6,412 nucleotides of DNA from an uncultured Bacteroidales bacterium (GTDB lineage: Bacteria; Bacteroidota; Bacteroidia; Bacteroidales; UBA932). Below, in pieces: positions 1 through 5,281 of the stretch (position 1 is the first letter of the stretch; each line of letters opens with the position of its first letter). The stretch is taken from the NCBI GenBank assembly GCA_937901105.1, contig CALCHD010000079.1, positions 1 through 6,412 of the forward strand. Reading direction: 5' to 3'. A model generated the notes under the pieces. That model saw only the letters and a program-made list of their open reading frames with translations. It had not been told where the DNA came from and made no database searches. The position numbers and the translations under genes are program-made.

Positions 1-840
1 CCTGAAGAGAAGGTTGTAATAGAAAAACTTACCCATAATTTTGAGGCAAGTGCAAGTTTGGCAAAACATATGCAGCTCCTTTATTCACACGGAGCATTGT
101 ATCTGGTAAGGAATTCCAACCTGTTGTACCACGGTTCTGTTCCGCTCAATGAAGACGGTTCGTTCAAGTCATTGGAGGTTCAGGGCAAGGAGTATGCAGG
201 AAAGGCATTGTTTGACAAGATAGACCAGGTTGTACGCCAGGCTTATTTTGAAACAGAACACTCTGCGTCAAAACAGTACGGGCAGGATTTCATCTGGTAT
301 CTGTGGTGCGGACCGGTATCTCCTCCGTTCGACAAGAACAGGATGGCTACCTTTGAGCGCTATCTCCTTTCAGACAAGGAGGCCCAGAAGGAGCATAAGG
401 GGTGGTACAATGTCCTTAAGAACAATAAGGAGATTTGTGAGAAGATCCTCAAGGAGTTTGGTGTTGAGGGAGAGCCTTCTCATATCATCAACGGACATAT
501 CCCTGTAAAGACCTCTAAAGGAGAGAGTCCTATAAAGGCTGGCGGCAAGCTCCTTATGATTGACGGAGGCTATTCAAAGGCCTACCAGCAGGAGACAGGC
601 ATTGCCGGCTACACCCTTATCTATAACTCATACGGATTGAGGCTTGTGCAGCATGAGTCGTTTGAATCTACACAGAAGGCTATTGAACAAGGTTTGGATA
701 TTATCTCCGAGACCAAGGTTGTGGAGTTTATGGAGAAGAGAAAACTCGTTAGGGATACAGACAACGGCAAGAGGATGATGGAGCAGATTGATGACCTCAA
801 GCAGCTGCTGGTTGCATTCAGAAGGGGTCAGATTAGGTAA
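1..840 (+). CDS. fbp: Fructose-1,6-bisphosphatase class III, 3' part (5' end outside window)
   Basis: Hydrolyses fructose 1,6-bisphosphate to fructose 6-phosphate, the committed gluconeogenic step, in the cytoplasm. The frame is open from base 1 and gives 279 residues, ending in tandem stops TAA TGA at 838-843. The TTG at 58 is internal, because the frame continues upstream with family-like sequence. Class III enzymes (FBPase_2, calcineurin-like metallophosphatase fold, about 650-670 residues) match in the block HMQLLYSHGALYL near residues 23-35, the YHG motif (His44), the WCGP motif (102-105), the NGHIPVK motif (164-170, His166), the IDGG motif (187-190), and the following SKAYQ..TGIAGYTL segment. 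By analogy with calcineurin-like enzymes, His44 and His166 are probably metal ligands (inference). Roughly 370-390 N-terminal residues, including the first metal-binding motifs, lie outside the window. No frameshift is seen. The family call is secure; catalytic competence cannot be judged from this part alone. Confidence 0.95.
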   Translation, partial: PEEKVVIEKLTHNFEASASLAKHMQLLYSHGALYLVRNSNLLYHGSVPLNEDGSFKSLEVQGKEYAGKALFDKIDQVVRQAYFETEHSASKQYGQDFIWYLWCGPVSPPFDKNRMATFERYLLSDKEAQKEHKGWYNVLKNNKEICEKILKEFGVEGEPSHIINGHIPVKTSKGESPIKAGGKLLMIDGGYSKAYQQETGIAGYTLIYNSYGLRLVQHESFESTQKAIEQGLDIISETKVVEFMEKRKLVRDTDNGKRMMEQIDDLKQLLVAFRRGQIR

Positions 841-848
841 TGATTGTT

Positions 849-880
849 ATTGTGGGGGCGAAAAATATAACTACCTTTGC
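849..880 (+). promoter_or_regulatory. Bacteroidota-type promoter for the AspT-like transporter gene
   Basis: The sequence shows ATTG at 849-852, a 19-bp spacer, and TACCTTTGC at 872-880. This matches the Bacteroidota primary-sigma consensus (TTTG or TTG at -33, about 19-21 bp, TAnnTTTG at -7). Initiation is expected about 6-10 bp downstream, near 886-889, which leaves a leader of only about 15-18 nt before the ATG at 904. It has the same spacing as the rpsL promoter in this window. The start site itself is inferred. Confidence 0.65.
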
Positions 881-891
881 CCCCGTTTTTT
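854..891 (+). terminator. Probable intrinsic terminator of fbp
   Basis: A six-pair all-GC stem (GGGGGC at 854-859 with GCCCCC at 879-884) is followed by one G and then six T (886-891), 14 bp after the fbp stop. The 19-nt loop is long for a classical terminator, so efficiency may be modest. The right arm overlaps the -7 element of the next promoter. Confidence 0.6.
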
Positions 892-903
892 AATACGTAT
901 ATT

Positions 904-2574
904 ATGAGCTGGTTTAATGACTTGATTACAGGCACCTCTATTGCCCATTCAGTTTTGGTACTGTCGGGAGTAACGGCGCTTGGAGTATTGTTGAGCAGAA
1001 TTAAAATCTGCGGTGTTTCACTTGGTGTTACATGGATTTTGTTTGTGGGTATTGTTGCCGGACATTTCGGGCTTACAGTTGAGCACAATATCCTTCATTT
1101 CATCAAGGAGTTCGGACTTATCCTGTTTGTGTATTCAGTAGGTCTTCAGGTTGGTCCGGGATTTTTCTCTTCATTCAAGAAAGGTGGCCTCACCCTCAAT
1201 GCAGTTGCTGTGATGATTGTGCTGATGGGTGTTATTATAGCGTATATTATTCACCTGGTAACAGGTACCAGCCTGGTAACTATGGTGGGCGTACTTTGCG
1301 GTGCGGTTACAAACACTCCTGGCCTTGGTGCTGCGCAGCAGACATATCTTGAGGCTACAGGCGCTTCAGACCCTTCAATTGCAATGGGTTATGCAGTTGC
1401 TTATCCTCTTGGTGTTGTGGGTATCGTAATGTCTATTGTTGTTATCAAGGGCCTGTTTGGAATGACAATGGAGAAAGAGCTGGAGAAGGCTACCGGGTCT
1501 AGCGGGGATACCACAAAGATGGCTACAAAATATTCTGTCGGGATTAAGAATGTTGCAATCTTTGGAAAGACAATTGCAGAGCTTCACAGCTTTATTGACA
1601 AGGACTTTGTGGTTTCAAGGCTTTGCAGGGAGAACGGCAAGGTGGAGATTCCAACTTCTGATACAAAATTGTATGAGGGAGACAAGCTCCGTGTGATTTC
1701 TGTTGATGCAAACAAGGATTCCATTGTTGCTTTCTTTGGTGAGCTTTTGGATATGAGTTCAGACGAGTGGCATGAGATGGACGGCCAGATGGCTACCAGA
1801 AAGGTTGTGGTAACAAAACATAAGGTTAACGGAAAGACTCTTGGTGAGCTTAAGGTAAGGTCTGTATTTGGCGTGAATGTTACCAGAGTTACCCGTGCAG
1901 GTGTGGATTTGGTTGCGGCTCCAGACCTTGAGCTTCAGATTGGTGACCGTGTGCTTGCAGTAGGTGATGAGAATAAGCTTGAGAGCTTTGCAAATATGGT
2001 GGGCAACTCTGCAAAACAGTTGAGGGAGCCTAACTTGCTTGCAATCTTCCTGGGTATTGCTGTGGGTGTTGTTTTCGGTTCAATTCCGTTTATGCTGCCA
2101 GGTATGCCGCAGCCTGTGAAGATGGGTCTTGCAGGCGGTCCGCTTATCATTGCAATCCTTATAAGCCGTTTCGGGTACAAGTTCAATATTGTAACCTATA
2201 CAACCTTGAGTGCCAATATGATGTTGAGGGAGGTGGGTATTTCACTTTTCCTTGCTGCTGTGGGTATCTCTTCTGGTGAGGGCTTTATAGATACAGTTGT
2301 AAACAGGGGCGGCTTTGCATGGATTGGCTACGGTGTAATCATCACTTTGGTGCCAATGCTTGCAGGTGCTGCAATTGGAAGGTTTGTGTTCAAGTTCAAT
2401 TACTTCCAGCTTATGGGACTTATCTCCGGCAGTGGTACAAACCCTTCAGGACTTGCTTATTCAAACTCTGTATCTCCAATCAACCAGCAGGCAGTATCTT
2501 ATGCTACAGTGTATCCTCTAGTAATGTTCTTGAGGGTGCTTACGCCGCAGATTCTGATTCTGATGGCTTTGTAG
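904..2574 (+). CDS. AspT/YidE-family putative transporter with two TrkA-C domains
   Basis: An inner-membrane transporter of 556 residues, the usual size for the aspartate:alanine exchanger (AAEx) family. The order is a membrane half of about six hydrophobic segments (about 10-185), two soluble TrkA-C/RCK-C domains (about 210-285 and 297-368), then a second membrane half (about 375-556). Each half carries a related signature: GAVTNTPGLGAAQQ at 133-146 and SGSGTNPSGLAYSNS at 508-522. Both are followed by a YA.xYPL-type motif, consistent with the YidE/YbjL duplication. The ATG at 904 (MSWFND...) is preferred. An in-frame TTG at 877 lies inside the terminator hairpin and upstream of the predicted transcription start. 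Characterised AspT exchanges aspartate for alanine, but most homologues have no known substrate, so none is assigned. The TrkA-C pair suggests ligand or ion control of transport (inference). Transcription probably continues into the YfcC-like gene. Confidence 0.88.
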   Translation: MSWFNDLITGTSIAHSVLVLSGVTALGVLLSRIKICGVSLGVTWILFVGIVAGHFGLTVEHNILHFIKEFGLILFVYSVGLQVGPGFFSSFKKGGLTLNAVAVMIVLMGVIIAYIIHLVTGTSLVTMVGVLCGAVTNTPGLGAAQQTYLEATGASDPSIAMGYAVAYPLGVVGIVMSIVVIKGLFGMTMEKELEKATGSSGDTTKMATKYSVGIKNVAIFGKTIAELHSFIDKDFVVSRLCRENGKVEIPTSDTKLYEGDKLRVISVDANKDSIVAFFGELLDMSSDEWHEMDGQMATRKVVVTKHKVNGKTLGELKVRSVFGVNVTRVTRAGVDLVAAPDLELQIGDRVLAVGDENKLESFANMVGNSAKQLREPNLLAIFLGIAVGVVFGSIPFMLPGMPQPVKMGLAGGPLIIAILISRFGYKFNIVTYTTLSANMMLREVGISLFLAAVGISSGEGFIDTVVNRGGFAWIGYGVIITLVPMLAGAAIGRFVFKFNYFQLMGLISGSGTNPSGLAYSNSVSPINQQAVSYATVYPLVMFLRVLTPQILILMAL

Positions 2575-2597
2575 CCTGGATTTAAGAAATGTATTTT

Positions 2598-2623
2598 GAG
2601 GTTGGTCCGGCTGGGCCAGCCTC
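2598..2623 (+). other. Intercistronic stem-loop between the two transporter genes
   Basis: GAGGTTGG (2598-2605) pairs with CCAGCCTC (2616-2623) to form an 8-bp stem with one G-T wobble and a 10-nt loop. An alternative inverted repeat, GGCTGG-G-CCAGCC (2609-2621), overlaps it. Only a weak T-rich stretch (ATTTATG) follows, so a strong intrinsic terminator is unlikely. Partial attenuation or protection of the upstream mRNA 3' end is possible but is inference. Confidence 0.5.
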
Positions 2624-2647
2624 ATTTATGTAAATGATATTTGTTTT

Positions 2648-4249
2648 ATGAGCAAAAAGAAAAGGGAGTTTCCCAATACCTATGTGATAATTTTTGGGAT
2701 TATACTTGTCTGTGCACTTGCTACATGGCTGGTGCCGGGCGGGGAGTATGTAAAGGAGAGTGTGGAGTCTGCCGGAGTGGAGCAGCAGAGTGTACAGTTT
2801 AAGGAGGTGCCGTCTGTTGGCCAGTGGTGGACAGTAATGCAGTCTTTCTATAATGGCTTTACAAAACAGGCTGGCATCATATGTTTTATTCTGGTGATTG
2901 GCGCTTCTTTCTGGGTTGTAAACAGGAGCAGGGCCATTGATGCGGGGATATTCTCTTTCCTTAATGTTGTAACCAGGCTTGAAAAGAACAGGGCGCTTGC
3001 CAAAATTGGTGTGAGCAATATAGTTATAGTGCTCATTATGCTTATGTTCAGCCTTTTTGGTGCAATCTTCGGGATGAGCGAGGAGACCATTGCTTTTGTG
3101 GTTATCCTTGTGCCGCTGGCAATATCCATGGGGTATGATTCTGTTGTGGGTGTGTGTATGGTGTATGTTGCGGCCCATGTAGGTTTTGCGGGAGCCATAC
3201 TAAACCCTTTCACAATAGGAATAGCGCAGGATCTGGCCGGGATTCCAATGTTCTCGGGAATAGAGTACAGGTTCTTCTGCTGGGTGGTGCTTAATGTGAT
3301 AACTATTGTATTTGTACTCTTCTATGCCATAAGGGTGAAGAGGAATCCCCAAAGGTCCATGATGTATGAGGCGGATGCCCACTGGAGAGAGCAGGTGGGG
3401 GCAGCCGGCGGAAATGTTGAGTATTACCGCAACGGGGCCTCTTGGGTCTCTTTTGCAATTGCGCTGGCAGTGGTTGCGGCATTCACCATTGCATATAGCG
3501 GCAATACCTGGCTTGCGGTAGGGGCGCAGAAGTATCATACCCCTTGGCTGCTTCCGGCTGTGGCTGCGGCATTTGCTGTGTGTTCAGTAATGGCGCTGCG
3601 CAAGTCTGTACATTTCTACATCCTTTCACTGCTGGGCTTTACAATTATATATCTTGTGGTGGGAGTTCTCGGATTCGGCTGGTATATTGGAGAGATTTCT
3701 GCATTGTTCCTTTCATTGGGGCTGTTGAGCGGAATGGCAATGGGCTTGAGTGCAAACTCCATTGTAAAGGAGATGATGGACGGTGCAAAGGATATCTTGA
3801 GTGCAGCCCTTATAGTGGGGCTTGCGGCCGGCATCATATATATATTGCAGGAGGGACGCATCATTGATACAATTCTCCACTCCCTTGCCGGCACATTGGA
3901 CGGATCGGGCGAGGCAGGAGCCCTTGGGCTGATGTACATGATCCAGACAGTGATCAACCTTGTCATCCCTTCGGCAAGTGCCAAGGCTGCCATAACAATG
4001 CCTATCATGGCTCCGTTCTCTGATATTATAGGTGTGAGCAGACAGGCTACCGTAATGGCCTTCCAGTTCGGCGACGGGTTCACAAATATGATTACCCCAA
4101 CGTCGGGAGTACTGATAGCAGTTTTGGGAATGGCAAGGATCCCTTATGGCAAGTGGGTGAAGTGGGCACTCCCTTTCATCCTGCTTCTGATTGTGGTGGG
4201 ATTCCTCCTTCTTCTCCCTACAGTTTATATGCAGCTGAACGGCTTCTAG
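2648..4249 (+). CDS. YfcC family (DcuC/C4-dicarboxylate carrier-like) membrane transporter
   Basis: A polytopic inner-membrane carrier of 533 residues with about 11-13 hydrophobic segments. It begins with a basic cytoplasmic MSKKKREF, then a first helix ending in the family-typical WLVPGGEY. Other YfcC hallmarks are the AILNPFTIGIAQDLAGIP segment (Asn186-Pro187 onward), the NLVIPSASAKAAITMP segment (Ser442 to Pro452), and FQFGDGFTNMITPTSG at 472-487. The last two resemble the conserved substrate- or ion-binding loops of the ion transporter superfamily. A hydrophilic stretch near residues 225-255 separates the two membrane halves. Relatives have been annotated as C4-dicarboxylate, arginine/ornithine or basic amino acid carriers, mostly without biochemical proof, so I give no substrate. 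No convincing promoter lies in the 73-bp gap upstream, so it probably shares the AspT-like gene's transcript. Ten of 15 arginine codons are AGG and none is CGT, unlike the adjacent ribosomal genes. No clear terminator follows. Confidence 0.88.
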   Translation: MSKKKREFPNTYVIIFGIILVCALATWLVPGGEYVKESVESAGVEQQSVQFKEVPSVGQWWTVMQSFYNGFTKQAGIICFILVIGASFWVVNRSRAIDAGIFSFLNVVTRLEKNRALAKIGVSNIVIVLIMLMFSLFGAIFGMSEETIAFVVILVPLAISMGYDSVVGVCMVYVAAHVGFAGAILNPFTIGIAQDLAGIPMFSGIEYRFFCWVVLNVITIVFVLFYAIRVKRNPQRSMMYEADAHWREQVGAAGGNVEYYRNGASWVSFAIALAVVAAFTIAYSGNTWLAVGAQKYHTPWLLPAVAAAFAVCSVMALRKSVHFYILSLLGFTIIYLVVGVLGFGWYIGEISALFLSLGLLSGMAMGLSANSIVKEMMDGAKDILSAALIVGLAAGIIYILQEGRIIDTILHSLAGTLDGSGEAGALGLMYMIQTVINLVIPSASAKAAITMPIMAPFSDIIGVSRQATVMAFQFGDGFTNMITPTSGVLIAVLGMARIPYGKWVKWALPFILLLIVVGFLLLLPTVYMQLNGF

Positions 4250-4270
4250 TCTTCCCGACAGGTGCCACAA

Positions 4271-4286
4271 ATGATAAATTTATCAT
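4271..4286. repeat. Perfect 16-bp palindrome upstream of the str promoter
   Basis: ATGATAAATTTATCAT equals its own reverse complement. It ends 5 bp before the -33 element (4292-4295) of the rpsL promoter and starts 21 bp after the transporter stop codon. It is AT-rich with one G-C pair per arm, so as RNA it would form only a weak 6-bp hairpin. Its position suits an operator or an upstream A/T-rich promoter element, but no regulator can be named. Confidence 0.6.
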
Positions 4287-4291
4287 AATTG

Positions 4292-4323
4292 CTTGTAGTT
4301 TAAGAAATTATTTATATCTTTGC
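4292..4323 (+). promoter_or_regulatory. Bacteroidota-type promoter of the str operon (rpsL-rpsG-fusA)
   Basis: CTTG at 4292-4295, a 19-bp spacer, then TATCTTTGC at 4315-4323 is a near-ideal match to the Bacteroidota primary-sigma consensus. Initiation is expected near 4328-4331, giving a 5' leader of about 45 nt before rpsL. The T/A-rich spacer and an A/T-rich upstream flank fit a strong ribosomal protein promoter. Confidence 0.78.
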
Positions 4324-4325
4324 AA

Positions 4326-4342
4326 CCCGATTTAAAATCGGG
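4326..4342 (+). promoter_or_regulatory. Hairpin at the predicted 5' end of the str mRNA
   Basis: CCCGATTTAAAATCGGG forms a 7-bp perfect stem (4326-4332 with 4336-4342) closed by a 3-nt loop (TAA). It lies at or just past the predicted transcription start. No T-run follows (TATTTGTA), so it is not an intrinsic terminator. It could stabilise the mRNA 5' end or be a protein-binding leader element. If initiation is downstream of 4326 the stem would be incomplete in the transcript. Confidence 0.5.
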
Positions 4343-4374
4343 TATTTGTATAAAGTTAAGATTAACAACAAATT

Positions 4375-4758
4375 ATGCCAACAATTCAACAGTTAGTACG
4401 CAACGGTCGCGAGGTGATTGTAGAGAAATCAAAATCACGCGCACTGGATGCTTGTCCTCAAAGACGTGGAGTTTGTGTACGTGTTTACACTACAACTCCT
4501 AAGAAACCTAACTCAGCTATGCGTAAAGTAGCTCGTGTTAGATTGACAAATCAGAAAGAGGTGAATGCCTACATCCCAGGAGAAGGACACAACTTGCAGG
4601 AGCACTCAATTGTTCTTGTTAGAGGTGGCAGGGTAAAAGACCTTCCTGGAGTACGTTATCACATTCTTAGAGGAGCTTTGGATACAGCAGGTGTTGACGG
4701 ACGTAAGAAATCACGTTCACTATACGGCACCAAGAGACCAAAAGCAGCTAAGAAGTAA
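4375..4758 (+). CDS. rpsL: 30S ribosomal protein S12
   Basis: Ribosomal protein S12 sits at the decoding centre of the 30S subunit and monitors codon-anticodon pairing. The 127 residues are full length and align without gaps to the E. coli protein through the core. Signature blocks are ACPQRRGVC (26-34), VYTTTPKKPNSA (37-48), GEGHNLQEHS (69-78) and RGGRVKDLPGVRYH (83-96). Lys43, Lys88 and Pro91 (numbering with Met1) are the residues found in streptomycin-sensitive ribosomes, so no classical resistance substitution is visible. Asp89 lies in the motif methylthiolated by RimO in bacteria that have that enzyme. The ATG at 4375 follows an A-rich leader (AACAACAAATT) with no Shine-Dalgarno sequence, normal for Bacteroidota. 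It is the first gene of the str operon. Of 16 arginine codons, 7 are CGT, 3 CGC, 5 AGA and 1 AGG, the pattern of a strongly expressed gene. Confidence 0.98.
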   Translation: MPTIQQLVRNGREVIVEKSKSRALDACPQRRGVCVRVYTTTPKKPNSAMRKVARVRLTNQKEVNAYIPGEGHNLQEHSIVLVRGGRVKDLPGVRYHILRGALDTAGVDGRKKSRSLYGTKRPKAAKK

Positions 4759-4787
4759 GTCATTAATTTTTTAAAATTTCTACAGAA

Positions 4788-5264
4788 ATGAGAAAAGCAA
4801 AGCCTAAAAAGAGGATTCTACTTCCTGATCCAAAATTCCACGATGTGTTGGTAACACGTTTCGTGAATAACTTGATGTTGCAGGGGAAGAAGAGTATCGC
4901 TTACGCTATTTTTTATGACGCAATCGACATGATTGGCGAGAAGATGAAAGATTCTGACAAGGCTCCACTAGAAATTTGGAAGAAAGCTCTAGAGAATGTA
5001 ACCCCACAGGTAGAGGTTAAAAGCCGTAGAGTGGGTGGTGCAAACTTCCAGGTTCCTACTGAGGTACGCCCAGAGAGAAAGATTTCACTTTCTATGAAGA
5101 ATATGATTCTTTATGCTCGCAAGAGATCTGGCCGTTCAATGGCTGAAAAATTAGCTGCAGAGATACTAGCTGCATACAATAATGAGGGTGCTGCCTTCAA
5201 AAGAAAAGAGGATATGCATAAGATGGCTGAGGCCAACAAAGCATTTGCTCACTTCCGTTTTTAA
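4788..5264 (+). CDS. rpsG: 30S ribosomal protein S7
   Basis: Ribosomal protein S7 is the primary 16S rRNA-binding protein that nucleates assembly of the 30S head and contacts the E-site region. The 158 residues are full length. Characteristic segments are LLPDPKFHDVLVTRFVN (11-27), VEVKSRRVGGANFQVP (75-90), EVRPERK (92-98) and the C-terminal MAEANKAFAHFRF (146-158). The ATG at 4788 is 29 bp after the rpsL stop and gives the expected RNA-binding basic N-terminus (MRKAKPKKRI). There is no Shine-Dalgarno motif; the upstream bases are A/T-rich. In E. coli S7 represses its own operon by binding a longer rpsL-rpsG intercistronic RNA structure. The short AT-rich gap here leaves little room for such a site. 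Confidence 0.98.
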   Translation: MRKAKPKKRILLPDPKFHDVLVTRFVNNLMLQGKKSIAYAIFYDAIDMIGEKMKDSDKAPLEIWKKALENVTPQVEVKSRRVGGANFQVPTEVRPERKISLSMKNMILYARKRSGRSMAEKLAAEILAAYNNEGAAFKRKEDMHKMAEANKAFAHFRF

Positions 5265-5281
5265 TATCTAGATAGAACAAA

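Noticed and set aside
58..60. TTG at 58 as the true start of the phosphatase gene
   Set aside because: The frame stays open to base 1 with family-like sequence, and the protein would lack more than half of a class III enzyme. The gene is cut by the window edge.
877..903. Upstream TTG start for the AspT-like transporter
   Set aside because: It lies inside the GC hairpin and upstream of the predicted transcription start. The ATG at 904 gives a normal N-terminus.
2636..2643. GATATTTG just before the YfcC-like start as a promoter -7 element
   Set aside because: The conserved TA is GA, there is no -33 element at 19-21 bp, and initiation would fall within or after the start codon.
2582..3178. Long open frame of 198 codons on the - strand, antisense to the YfcC-like gene
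   Set aside because: The predicted protein is rich in His, Asn and Pro, with no recognisable domain, and lies entirely opposite a well-supported gene. Such frames arise from the codon bias of the + strand gene.
3616..4270. Two overlapping - strand open frames of 155 and 185 codons
   Set aside because: Both are antisense to the conserved 3' half of the YfcC-like gene, overlap each other, and show low-complexity translations without family features.
4271..4286. Palindrome as an FNR/CRP-type site
   Set aside because: The half sites resemble TGAT/ATCA, but the spacing between them is 6 bp rather than the 4 bp of an FNR site, and the outer bases do not match.
4250..4290. Intrinsic terminator for the transporter unit
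   Set aside because: The only hairpin candidate is the AT-rich palindrome, which has one G-C pair and no following T-run. Termination here is not supported.
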